A program made the position numbers and the translations under genes. Below are positions 9,919 through 21,600 of a DNA stretch of 64,000 nucleotides, one piece after another. The stretch lies in NCBI RefSeq assembly GCF_036669915.1, contig NC_089318.1, positions 5,565,849-5,629,848 on the forward strand. The letters are read 5' to 3'. Every line of letters begins with the position of its first letter. Position 1 is the first letter of the stretch. The stretch is from Pocillopora verrucosa (lineage: Eukaryota; Cnidaria; Anthozoa; Scleractinia; Pocilloporidae). The notes beneath the pieces were generated by a model. It had not been told where the DNA came from. It searched no databases and saw only the letters and a program-made list of their open reading frames with translations.

Positions 9919-12311
9919 ATGGGATGCGGAGGTAGCAAGGCAGTGAGAACCAGAACAGCTCCAGCACCGATCGCTCTCGATCAGGGACAAACTACCACCA
10001 TTATTACTTCTTCCAAAGAGGAGACAAGCCCTTTAAACCACAGAGAACAGCCCGACGGTAAGACAACCGTTGATCAAACTGCGTCAGAGGGACACCAAGA
10101 AACCCAGAAGCCAGATAATGAGGAACCAGTCACTCAGAAGCAGATTTCCTTGGTGCAAGAAACTTGGGGGCTAGTGAATGGTGATCTAGAAAAAGTTGGA
10201 GTAGACTTTTACATAAGGTAAAACATCTCAAATGTTATTGAATCAGCTTGCCCTCGGTTATCATATTAATTTACAAAAATTCAAGTTTAAAATGTTCCTA
10301 GTACATCCATGGGTTTATTGTATTCCAGCCGAAAAGTGAGACCCTTAAGTTTGCATGTGCTTTGAAGGAAACTTTCTCAGTGTATGGACACAGAAAGTCA
10401 GCAAAAAGATTTAACAGAGTTCCCTAGATCCTATAGCAAGATGTCTGTATTTGATTCGACTTTGATCCCTGAATGAAAAGCATGTTTTTCATCGTTCAAT
10501 TTCTCCGTTATAGTCGGGCTCATTTGTATCATGATAAACTAGCGAGAAGACGCATTTGATGAGGTAACAACTTTTTAAACTCACAAATCAAACCTAGTTT
10601 GATGAGAAAATTATTTTGACCATGAAAAGATGTGCTGCCACGCCATGCAATGAGGTCAATTGCGAAATAATCTGTTTTTAGAACCCTGCGGTTTTACGCG
10701 ATGCCGCATGTCATTTGCCAGGCCGAGACTGCAAAAAAAAAAAAAAAAAACCACAACATTTGAAAAATACGTCATGAAGGATAGCCCCAACCAGCTCTCT
10801 ATCGAGAAAAGTCACTGGTCTAGGAATGTTCTGTTCTGATCAACTGTGAAAATACCACTTCGGCAGGGAGCACTCGCCTGCCCGTGACTGAAATCATTAA
10901 TCCAGTAACTTATTTACCACCTTTCATAAAACCTTTAATAATTGTTTGGCAATATGATGTAATCTTTAAAAAATTGCACCAGCTTATGCCAAGTGTTCTT
11001 GTGGACGCGGCGGGCGCGATAGTGGAGCAGAGCGAGATTAGTGGAACGCTTCTAACGCCTTTTACGTCCTTTTACCCTCTTGAGCACACCTTTTTTCAAC
11101 AGAGACAAAATTTGTAGAGCGCCTTTTACTTACTACTTAGTGTATTTGTCTTAGAAAGCAATTTTTGATTCTTTTTTTTTTCCTCTAAGGTTGTTGAAGG
11201 CAGACTCAGAGATTTTAGAACTGTTTTCATTCCGAGACATTGACAAATCATCCGATGACATCATGAGAGCCGATGATCGACTTAAGAGACAGGCGCTGGT
11301 AACAATGCAACACGTGGACTTGGCCGTGAACTCGCTCAACGATCTGGGCTCTATTGTTCCTGCTCTCAAGGACCTGGGAGGGAGACATACGATGTACAAA
11401 GTCGAAGAACATCATTACGTGGTAGGAAATGAAATGTAAAGAAATGTATGTCACGTGAGTAAACAAATCGATATCTGCAGTCACACCCAAGTAGCCAATG
11501 AATACTCAAAGTAAAACCAAGGAAATAAGCAGAGAGGCGGGAGAACACGAGTCATTAAATTTCTGTATGGAAAGACTTCCTAAGTGAAATAACTAGCATT
11601 TATAGAGGTAAGAAATCGTACAAACGAAGCGATCGCAAGACTTCTTTGGGGTCAATTAAATATCTAGTTAGTCAAAAGTTCAGCAGTGACACTTCAGGTG
11701 ATAGCTCTTGGTCAAGTAGACTTGTGCCTCTATTTTTTAGCTTTTAGGATCTTTTCATACTGAAATATACTCCATGCAAAAATATTCAGGACGGAAAAAA
11801 CTAAAATCTGGGAACACTTTTTATTCGTAGAGCGCTTTCAGATTGAGAGTTAAAAAACCAAAACCAAAGAGATTACAACAGCCAATCAGGAGAGAGGAAA
11901 ACATTTTAGACAATAGGAACTCAGAGCAAAAAGAAACAAACTGCCTAAAAGGCGGGAAAACGCGGGTGACCAAGTCGTGATTGGTTTTAGTTTTTTTGCA
12001 TCTGATTGGTTGAGAAAGTGGTGCAATTTTTTTGGACCCAATCACAGAGCAAAGTAAAGCGAAATCAATGCTATCCTGGATTATTTTCGACAGTCAATTG
12101 AGAATTGCCCCTATTGTTTTCGTTTAGTTTAGATACATGTAGTTTATTTTTTTTTTAATTATTTTAGGTTGCAGGATCTGCTTTACTCGACACTCTTAAC
12201 AATGGTCTAGGGGACAAGTTTACTTCAGAGGTAAAAGAAGCGTGGACTGTTGTCTATGGAATCGTTGCGAACACGATGCAAGCAGGAGCCAAAGAAGTTT
12301 TGGAGGGATAA
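9919..12311 (+). CDS. Globin X/neuroglobin-like globin, three exons, N-terminally acylated
   Basis: Exons are 9919-10217, 11190-11421 and 12168-12311, joined in phase to give 224 residues. Intron 1 splits the Arg codon after FYI (phase 2) and intron 2 follows HHYV (phase 0), the classic globin B12.2 and G7.0 positions. The start is ATG 9919 because it yields MGCGGSK, a myristoylation plus palmitoylation signal known from globin X; this predicts membrane attachment. Residues 8-72 are a Thr/Gln/Glu-rich, probably disordered extension. The globin fold follows: Phe112 at CD1 and proximal His166 (F8, in GGRHTMYKV) are present. By alignment to neuroglobin, E7 is Gln134 (LKRQAL) instead of the usual distal His. 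The likely role is heme-based oxygen/NO binding or redox sensing at a membrane; this is inference from the family. Intron 2 carries a CCAAT-rich dispersed repeat. Confidence 0.85.
11836..12111 (+). repeat. CCAAT-rich dispersed repeat, copy 1
   Basis: This stretch in globin intron 2 contains GTGATTGG, GCATCTGATTGG and CCAATCAC within about 90 bases, preceded by GCGGGAAAACGCGGGTGACC and ending GGATTATTTTCGACAGTCAA. The same ordered motifs recur at several other places in the window. Confidence 0.75.
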
Positions 12312-13206
12312 ACAAGGAAACATCAGTTCATATACTCTATACACAACCAAAAAATATTCTGAAAGGGTCTTTTATAGAACGTTTATTGCTGCGATTTCGC
12401 CTCATTCTGAAAACGTTAAAGAAACAAGAAACGTGCTCAAACTTTCATTGCTTTGTTTAAAACAAAACAATGCTGCCTGCTTCTCAGGCTTTAAAAATGT
12501 CTTAACTGCCTAATTGGTCACGGCGACAAATGTAGACTCGAATATACTCAGTACCTTCCGAAGGAAATCGTCATCGATCAGCTGTTAAGAGATTTTAAAT
12601 ATATAATTTGGCGAGCCAAGTATGCAGACATGTAGAGCATTTTTCTTCAAAACCACATCTAGACCTTGACTTCTCCAGAAAAGCTGTTATATTGTCATGC
12701 CTTTCAGGCAAGCTCAAGTAAGGGTAAGGCGAACCTGCGTGCACGCGTGGCGAGTCCTAAGAGCGAGTGATGTGCGAGACACGCGTGACGTGTGACACGG
12801 GTCCTCTCCCACGTGATCCACCCTTCACACTTGTCTACAGCTTTCCTCCGATTCCCCGGAAGACACCAAAAATTACGTCTCTCATGCAGGCTAATCTGTT
12901 TTCTTTGCTTTTGCTTTTTCAAGGTTTATTTACCTATCATGAGTTACTGATACTTACTTTTGCTGTCTTGCTAGTTTTTTTAATTTATAATTCAGAAAGC
13001 TGATAGACTGACTGTTGATAAGACTGAGTGTCGCGCTTAAAAAAAACGAACACGATGATCATTAATTGCAAACAAGTTTTAGCGTAAATGTTTTTGTTCG
13101 TGGCTTTCGTTTTTTGCTTATCTTAGTTTTCGCATCTGCGTAACTTTTGTTATCTTTTTTAATCAGGCATATATTGGTATTGTATCGAAGTATCGGTGGC
13201 AGAGTG
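12312..13206. other. Downstream of globin, no gene seen
   Basis: This holds the globin 3' flank. A short stretch near 12704-12900 is richer in CG dinucleotides (ACGCGTG motifs repeated), but I see no exon. No other repeat was recognised. Confidence 0.35.
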
Positions 13207-13210
13207 TTAA

Positions 13211-13381
13211 GGCCTATTTACACGGCACGACTTTGTCGCATGCGACAAGCTTACGACAGGCCTACGACATGACTTAAGAGTCGTAAGCGAGTTGTAGGTT
13301 TGATTTACACGAAAAAATTCGTGTCGTAAGCCTGTCGTAAGCTTGTCGCATGCGACAAAGTCGTACCGTGTAAATAGGCCC
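13211..13381. mobile_element. 171-bp palindromic MITE flanked by TTAA
   Basis: About 50 bases at each end are inverted copies of each other: GGCCTATTTACACGGCACGA at 13211, and its complement ending at 13380 with one difference. TTAA lies immediately outside both ends (13207-13210 and 13382-13385), matching the TTAA target duplication of piggyBac-type elements. The arms contain the self-complementary TTGTCGCATGCGACAA. No coding sequence is present. Confidence 0.8.
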
Positions 13382-13385
13382 TTAA

Positions 13386-14484
13386 AGTGCCTTTTGAAGG
13401 ATCTCGAATATTAGTTGGTGTATTGTCCGACCACTGACGATCCTGTAACCTTCTTATTCCCAAGATCCAATAAGTTATACTCCCTTCTCATTGTATTTCC
13501 TTATCGATTAAATCCGAAAATTTGGCCATAAATCACGATAACGCTCTCTAAAAAAATTAGCCGGTCTGTTTTTATAACCTTTTTGTAAAATAGCATATTG
13601 GAATTACAAGGAGAACTTATATGTTAATCAACCCAAAAAGCTAAAGGATAGGATTTCCGAAAAGGTTCACGGCTGTTGTGTCACAGATAATTCGTCGTGT
13701 TGATTTTCCATTGGAAAGTGCCTTTATCCGCCATTGTTTGCATGTTAATATGAAATGATATACTAGCATTTGAATGCATACAATGCTTTTGTAACGATAA
13801 ACAAAAAAATAAGGTGGCAATCACCACCTGACTCTTATACAGTATATTTGTACAAACGATAACCAAAAAAAAAATTTAATAAATAAATGAGAAGAAAGAG
13901 ACCTTTAACAGCTGCCTCAGTTTTAAGGGGAATACATTCATAAAAATGCAAACGTGTTTTTTTTTTAAATTTATTTTTTTTTATGTGCATCCTTTCTGGA
14001 AAGGAAGCATTAAACAGTTTTCGATTGCGTGTCAAAAAACCAAAAGGAAAATAGTGGCAAAGGTCAATTCGAAAAAATTTAGCATCATCTTAAGACATTG
14101 AGGACACTTAACAGACAAGCTGCTTGAAGAGTGGGAAACGGAAGTGATCGAGTCACGTTTTGTTCTAGTTTTGCATCTGATTGGTTGAAAAAGATGGGGG
14201 AGTTTTTAGACCACTGAAACAAAAGAAACCTCGGATTACTCTCAAATTTTAACTGAAAATCGCTTATTCAACTAAACCGTTATTCTGTTGAACAGAAGCT
14301 GGTTGGAATGCCTCGATCGACGGCACACAGTGCTGCAGTCCCACCGAAATTTCCCACAAATGCTCCCGGTCGGAAGTCATGGATCATTCTTTCAACTTGA
14401 CCTCTCGGAACAGTACGAAGATGAGGACAAAGGAATTTTCGCGACAAGTCTAATCCGTAATTTTACTTTTAGTTTATATTAAGG
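13386..14484. other. Upstream of globin pseudogene, one dispersed repeat
   Basis: AT-rich flank. A diverged copy of the CCAAT-rich repeat lies at about 14120-14270 (GCATCTGATTGGTTGAAAAA). The last about 60 bases, with TAATTTTACTTTTAGTTTA before the ATG, resemble the flank upstream of the intact globin, so the duplication that made the pair included the promoter-proximal region. Confidence 0.45.
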
Positions 14485-15689
14485 ATGGGATGCGGAGGAA
14501 GTAAGGCAGAGAGAATCAATACAGCACCAGTTCTGATCGCAGGACAGACTACTACGACCACATCGACCGCTACACGAGAGGAAACCAGCCCTTCAAACCC
14601 CAGACATCAGGTCGACGGTAGGATAATAGATGACCAAACTTCGACAGAGGATCGAGAAGAAACACAGAACCCCGGACACTGTGGTGGAAGATCTCATCGA
14701 GCCAGTCACTGAGAAGCAGATTGCCATGGTGCAAGAAACTTGGGGACTTGTGAAAGGTGATATAGAAAAAACGGGAGTAGAGTTCTACATGAGGTAACAC
14801 ATCTCCAATGAAATTAAACTCGACTAAGCCTTTGTTTTGTTAATCTAATACAATTCAACTAGTGTTTCCGCGACATTCATGGCTCTGCAGTATTCCATCC
14901 ATAAACTTAGCCCCTTCGATTTTTACGTTCCTCCAGTGGGAACCCTTGGAAATTGACAGACACAGTAAGTAGATAAAAGGATCTTATAAAGTTGTTCGTT
15001 TAAATTTTATAGCGAATTTAATCTTAATCCCCAAATTACGAACACGTTTTTTCAGTGTTAAATCCTTCCGATACAGTTGCATATATGTGTATATATTTAT
15101 TTACAGATAATTATATCATGGTAAATCATGACAACTTAATTATAAAGGAGCTGTACATTAAGGACTCGAACTTAATTGGTTACAAATTCTTGACTGCAAC
15201 ATAATGCATTACAGTGACGCATACTTGAGTCAAACTGTACTATAAACTGTTTCTAAAATCCTGTTTTTTCTCGACGCTTCGTGCATTTGTGATGTCATTT
15301 ACCAGCTCGTTACTGGAAGGGCAAACATTTGAAGAATTTTCCACGAATGATAACCCAAACTAGCTCCTCACTGCACAATGTAATGGCGAACGACGACAGG
15401 TATTTTGTCGACTCAGTAAATACCAAGGGTTTCTCTTTCGTCGACACGGAGTTCCATTCACGCCTCTTTATTAAAATACCCAACTAGGAATCTTGACTCC
15501 GAAACATCTTTTTTCGTATTTTGTTTAACTATAAACAGTCAAATTGCAATGCGATCTGATGCTTTGGAATAACGCCAGGCCATTCCGTGCGTTCAGTTAG
15601 CTTAACAGTACTGTAACAGGCAGGCATGACAATAGCGCAGAGGGGAAAAAAGTGGGACTTGTTTAGACACCTGAATAAATGGGGTAAGC

Positions 15690-15850
15690 CTCTAGAGAAA
15701 CTGTAGTGCTGCGCCGGTGGGGGGTGGGGGAGAGGGTGCTACAAGATAATTTGGTTTTATTAACCCTCTAGAGAAACTGTAGTGCTGCGCCGGTAGGGGG
15801 TGGGGTGGGGGGGAGGAGAGAGTGCTACAAGATTATTTGGTTTTATTAAC
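15690..15850. repeat. G-rich two-copy tandem repeat in pseudogene intron 1
   Basis: The block CCTCTAGAGAAACTGTAGTG occurs at about 15690 and again at about 15766, each followed by GCTGCGCCGGT, a run of G tracts, then GTGCTACAAGAT and ATTTGGTTTTATTAA. The G tracts could form quadruplexes. Confidence 0.8.
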
Positions 15851-16032
15851 TGAGTTTATCACACATTGTGAACTGGCCACCGCAAACAGTTTCTAAAGCT
15901 GAACACCTATTTAATTACATCAGATTACCTCTACCAGTGAGAGGTCTTTAGGGAGCTGTGCATCCGGATTTTCATCTTTTTATTTTGTCTTGATAACTAA
16001 TACTAACCTAAAAAAGCAAGTTTTTCATTAAT

Positions 16033-16722
16033 TTTAAATTGGACATGGTTTGATGCTACTTTGGTTTAAAGATTTAATGAATGTAACCGAGAGGTTACAA
16101 TTCATAGACCCAACGTTTCGACAGAGACAAAGAAGTTCTTTGTCCTAGGGAAGCATCTTCTCCGAGTCTCTCCTCCGCAACCTTAACCCTTTAACTCCCA
16201 TAAGTAACCAAGACAGGATTTCTCCTTACAATATCAATACAATATCAAGCAGAAAAGTGTTGAGAATAAAGAAAAATATCAATTAGGGGATTATAAATTG
16301 ATCCAATCCCAAATTCTCCAAACTAACATCACAAGAACTGTATGGCAGGCAGTCAGGAGAATTGCTAATGAGATCTTGGGAGTTAAAGGGTTAACGGCCT
16401 ATTTGCCAAAAGAAATGGGATAAGTCTATAGTTATCACCACTAATCGGCGTTATCACCAGCGCCTTTGTTTGGAAGCCTGGCATATCAACTCCGCCCACG
16501 CTCCTTTAAATCTTGATGATGGCGGCTTATTTCCTGACGCCTATTTACACCTCGTCAGAAAAAAGGTCAGCTAATTAGTGAGCGTGTAAAAGGACCTCTT
16601 GTTGCAGCGTTTAGATGAAGGCACTAGTAAGGAGTGTCGAAACGTTGGGTCTATGAATCGTAACTTCTCGTTTATATTCATTAAATCTTTAAACCAGAAT
16701 AACATCAAACCATGTCTGATTG
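16033..16722. mobile_element. Inverted Penelope-LTR-like repeats with a nested MITE
   Basis: The segment 16035-16125 (CATGGTTTGATG, TTTAAAGATTTAATGAAT, CATAGACCCAACGTTTCGAC) returns as its reverse complement at 16632-16722. GAAACGTTGGGTCTATGAAT-type sequence next to a foldable motif is characteristic of Penelope-like element terminal repeats, which may be inverted. A separate MITE (16183-16394) is inserted between the arms. No reverse transcriptase is present, so this is a relic or non-autonomous copy. Confidence 0.5.
16183..16394. mobile_element. TTAACCC-type MITE, copy 1
   Basis: It begins TTAACCCTTTAACTCCC and ends GGGAGTTAAAGGGTTAA, perfect 17-base inverted termini that include TTAA. It is about 212 bp with no ORF. 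Internal arms (CAAATTCTCCAAACTAACAT) are shared with copies in the SPT genes. Confidence 0.85.
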
Positions 16723-17109
16723 TCCACCTGGTTGCTATGTAAACTTTAATATATTTCAATTTTAAATCCTTCTCTCTCTCTCTCTCGCTCTTAGGTTATT
16801 CAAAGTGAACCCAGAAACCTTACAAATGTTTTCATTCAGAGACATTTATAAATCATCATGTGACAAGATGAGAGCTGATGATCGACTTAAGAGGCAGGGA
16901 CTGGTAACCAGGACTGGTAATCGGGGTTCTATTGCTCCTGCTCTAAAGGACTTGGGAGAAAGACATGCAAAATACAAAGTCGAAGAACATCATTATGGGG
17001 TATGGAAAAGCAAATTACTTAACGCGATCTTTGCAGCCAGTGAATTATCAGACTGGAATATGTCAAATGATCACGGTCAAATAGAGCGTTTTTCGCAAAA
17101 TCTAAACCA

Positions 17110-17265
17110 GAGTTACTGGTAAGTTATTACAACAGCCGATCAGAGCGAATTAAGTAAAACAAGGAAGTGAGTAAAAACAATTAAATTACCCGAAGCAAGA
17201 GAAATGCAATTGAAACAAGACGCGGACTACTTTCGACAGTCAATAAAAAAATTGAAATAAGTGGT
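17110..17265 (+). repeat. CCAAT-rich dispersed repeat, diverged copy
   Basis: It lies in intron 2 of the globin pseudogene, the same intron that carries a copy in the intact globin, and shares ACAACAGCC near the start and GACTACTTTCGACAGTCAAT near the end. The shared position suggests it was present before the globin duplicated. Confidence 0.5.
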
Positions 17266-17850
17266 AGCAATCACGTGGATAACACAGGTCCATCACACTT
17301 TTAATTTTCTTTAATGGTCAATTTAAAATCTACTGGTCTTTCAATTATTCACCCCTGTCCACTTATCGACGGGCCATTGACGAAGCAAATTAAAGTTATG
17401 TGGGCGGTATCGAGTTTTCTTTTAAGATCTCATCTAATTAAAACAAACTCCACGTAAAATTATCAAGGCTTACAATGCTTGAGATCTTGAAACACTTTTT
17501 GGGCCAAAATAAAAGTGCAATTTCATGGAATTTTGTCTTAAATTTATGTTATTTTTTAACTTAAAGCTTTTTGGGGTCGCTTTGCTTGACACTCTTGACA
17601 AAGACTCGAGAAAGAAGTTTACATTGGAGTTAAAGAAGCATGGGTTTTCGTTTATGGAATTGTTGCGGACAGGATGCTAGCGGGAGCGAAAGACGTTCTC
17701 GAAGGATAGATCACAGATGACAAAAAAATTTCTGCACAGTTCCTTACAGTGATGGCGCTGAAAGAGTAAAACAGATGCATTCATTTTAACCGTCATGACT
17801 GCAAGCCGACTGGAAACATTTTTTTCAATAACCACAGACGGCCCAAGCTC

Positions 17851-18220
17851 ACGTCTCGAGAAAATTCATGAAAGCGTCACGCGCTTTGTGACGCGGTGTT
17901 AAGTTACGAGATTTGAACACGTAATAAGGAATAGTAAGGGAACGAAATATGGTCGTCGATTTACAACGATAAATGTTTCGAAATATGAACATTTTACACG
18001 TAAAATCAATAAAACTTACTCACATCCAGTGTGTTCGTCGTAGTTTCTGGCGATTTCTGCCGTTTTAAGCTTGCTCTTCCATCACTGTTATTCCTGCCAA
18101 AAGGAATTCCTATTCCTTAAAACGTGTTCAAATTTTCAACGGTTTCTCTCGTAACTTAACGCCGAGTCACACAACGCGTGACGCTTTCATGAATTAATCG
18201 TTGACTTTTTCTCAAGACGT
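17851..18220. mobile_element. 370-bp foldback element
   Basis: The left arm ACGTCTCGAGAAAA, TTCATGAAAGCGTCACGCG, GTTAAGTTACGAGA, TTTGAACACGT is repeated inverted at about 18110-18220 with small indels. No ORF is seen. It separates the globin pseudogene from the first SPT gene. Confidence 0.75.
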
Positions 18221-18624
18221 TGCATAATGTCTGACATAGTGGCTTACATGTTTAATAAGCACTCTACAGTCGTGTCTATGTAAATATTAAGAAGCCCTTC
18301 CACTAATGTAATTGTATCTTTTTTGGTTAAATACTAAGGATGATAATGTTTTCATTATAAATATAAACACAAATTAAAATATTTTTAGCGATAAAGACGA
18401 ACTAAATAAATGAGAAGCTATGAACTGTCAACAGCTGCTTGATTTGTGAGGAAAAGCTATTCATGACATAAAAACAGAGCTCTATCTGCATGAAAATAAA
18501 GTTAGTAAGTGTCTTGGAAATCACGATAACTTCAAAGTCGATCAAAGGTCGTGTGTTACTCTGTCTTGTGATCCAGGGAGGTCTGGGCACTACAGCCGAA
18601 GTTACACAACACAACTGACTCAAG

Positions 18625-21600
18625 ATGGTCGCCGGAGCGTATGCAACGAGCCCCAGAAGGCAGAAAACGTACAAAAATGGCTACTCTACCAAAGCTAATG
18701 GATTTGCAGCTCATGAGCAAGCGAAACTTAAAGAGTTTAAAGAGTCTTTTACCGAGGATTTCGAGGATACACCGTTTCAAGTCGCTGTTTTAACGTATCT
18801 ATCTTACTTCTTTTTGATTCTGTTCGGCTACTTACGTGACTTCATGCGAAAATACGGTTTGGAAAAGTCGAAAGCACCGAAAGAGGGCGGAAATGAGGTG
18901 AGAATGTGATCTAAAAGTGCTTTTACTTACAAAGAAATATTCATAGCTTCCTGAAATCATTACGGATTTCAAGATCAGGCACAGTTCTCTGATGTCAGCT
19001 GTTGCTGTACAATCACGAATCGCTACACCACAATTTGAGGGCGTCGACCGAAATTATTTTTAGTCAAAAACTTCCTTTCATCAAGCTTCGATTCTGTAAC
19101 TATACTTCCCATAAAGAAAATTCGTCGAGGGAGGAATTATTTTTTCTTGGAATGTGAATTTAATGCCCGAGTTATTCACAAAATATTCGTTCTCGTTCTT
19201 CGATCGATGCAACGCGCTTCGTTTCGCAATGTTTTGACGGTGAGACGCATGGGCAAATGGACTGATATTGTCATTGAACAAGAATGTAGAGGCCTGTGGT
19301 CATTCATAAATTTAAAATAACGCAATGTGACAACATCTAGATGTTACATATTTCCCTGGCAGTATAATGTATCCGCTTAAAACCCGTACAATTATGATGT
19401 AAGTGCATGCTATTGCAAACTCAACAGCTTGGAAAGATCACCATACCAAGATAAAATGTGTCACTCGGGAAAATTAGCTCTCCTTTTTTTTCGATGAAAA
19501 CAGTTACGTTAACCCCTAATCCACCAAGAGGTCTTTGACAAATTTCCTCTTTAGTTGTCTTGTGTTCATTCCTTGTCTTCTCGTTTTCATCCTCTGTTTG
19601 TTGGATATAAATTTGCTGTTACGAAATTTCTAGAGGTCACATGCTAATCACCTCAATAAGCCAAAGAGCTAAGGTTTGAAAATAAGGTCGGATTTTCATG
19701 AGGCCACATTTATCTATAATTTTAGGCTAAAACCTGATGTTTACAAATTGATAAAGAGGGTAATTTTGTAAAGAAACTACATGTACATGGGGTGGGGTGT
19801 AATTAGATAATTTGGTTTTGTCAGCTGACTTAATAATATGGCCTTGTCAAAATTTCTAAAGCTGATGTTTTGTGTGTTAGTCTTTTGTCAGAGTAAATTA
19901 GGTATTTCATGCAAGGCATTTTACACTGAGGTTTTTAATGTTAGCTTTTCATCAGAGAAATTAAGAGCTTATTTCAATCCAATGCTGATAAACCAAAATC
20001 ATAGTAGTCACAATTGCAAGTCTTAGCAAAGGGAGCAAGGGTCCAATGAGAATTCAGAGTGAAAGCAAGCTAACTACTAATAGCACGGGAAACTCTGACC
20101 AACCAAGTTATGGTTGGTTTTTTGTTTGGATCTGATTGATGTCAGTTTTCTGAACCAATCAAGTGGTGAAATAAACCAGAACCAAATAAATCTTGGAATG
20201 CATACAACACTCGATTTGAAATTGCTCTAAAAAGGAGTGTTTAAATCAGGTTATTTTTTACTCTTTTTATTGTTCTTGGTAACCTGATATTTTATGTTTT
20301 TTTCTAGCATGCTTTATTCATTAGTACCTTGTTCTACTGCACTTGCCCTTCCTTATACTCAGAACAATTTAACCCTTTAACTCCCAAGATCTCATTAGTA
20401 ATAACTGTGTATATACAATTCCTATGATGTTAATTCAGAGATAATGTTATTATGTCAAACAGTAATCCCATAAATTTATTTTTTTTTTAAATTGTTATTA
20501 CTGGTTGTTATTGTATTGATTGTAACTAAAGGAGAAAATGCTCTTGGTTACTCCTGGGTGTTAACCCTTTAACTCCCAGATCAAATTTGTAATTCGCCTT
20601 ACTGTCAACCATGTAATTCTTATAATGTTAGTTCAGAGAATTAAGTATTGGATCAACTAATTATCCCAAATTGATATATTTCTTTATTCTCATCACTTAC
20701 CTGGTTGATATTGCATCAATAATGTAAGGAGAAATTCTGTTTTGGTCACTCATGGGAGTTAAAGGGTTAAAGGATTTGCAGTCTTAATAACTTACTGTGA
20801 AAAGTCGAGTAGACCTCATTTTCTCCAAACTACTTAACAAGACTTAAAGCAATGTTTAGAACAAAAGGAAAGGAAATAACACTTTAAAAGTGTGCCATGG
20901 AGAAGTGGGGTGAAATGAAAAGCAGTTGGCTGGCTAAACTCAAATTTCTAAACTAAGCTTAAAAAGTAAATCCTTTTAGCACATGTATCAAGCATGGCCT
21001 TGTTTTTCTTGATAACTAACACTTATAATACTGTGTAAAATACAATTTGGCCTAAGTGCATCAGATATTTGTTTGTCAATGAATAATATTATATTCTCAT
21101 TGTTTGACCCTTAAATATTCAATATTATACAGTTCATGTAACTCCTATGCCTGCATGACTTTCTCAATTGATTTGTCCACCTGTCAGTGTGTCTTCATCA
21201 CATTTTTAAATGTAGAAGTTCACAGTTTTGTTTCAGAAACTAAAGGTTACTTGAGTCTCTTCCCTTGTTTTGTTTTGTTTTTCAGAGTTTTGTCCCTCTT
21301 TATGCGGATTTTGAAAGTTTCTACACAAGGAATCTTTATACTCGAATAAGAGACTGCTGGAACAGACCAATCTGCAGTGTTCCTGGTGCAGATATTGAAA
21401 TTCTTGATAGAGTCACTGATAATTATGGGTGGTCTTTCAGGTATGATGTACATACCTAAGTTTTTAAAAATTGTTTTAAAGCATTTTTTGCAAGGGACCT
21501 TCAAGGTCATAACTGCTTAAATTGTTGGTAATAATTATTGAAATACTTGCAGATACCAGAGAAGACAATGTGCCTCAGTTAACATGCCAAAAAAAGGCAA

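Larger units (their letters stand above)
14485..17709 (+). pseudogene. Globin pseudogene, tandem duplicate of the upstream globin
   Basis: The three exons correspond to 14485-14793, 16795-16999 and 17567-17709, with splice sites at the same positions as the intact gene. Exon 1 begins MGCGGSKAERINTAP, so the acylation motif was inherited. Three lesions are visible. In exon 1, an extra base at a CCCC run near 14670 shifts the frame to a stop at about 14710; after it the other frame reads TEKQIAMVQETWGLVKGD. In exon 2 an in-frame deletion of about nine residues removes the E-helix segment equivalent to MQHVDLAVN. In exon 3 a missing base near 17630 shifts the frame; the shifted frame gives AWVFVYGIVADRMLAGAKD. 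The proximal His (LGERHAKYK) and Gln at E7 are still readable. The first and third lesions could be assembly errors, but the deletion in a core helix makes a pseudogene the better reading. Confidence 0.8.
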
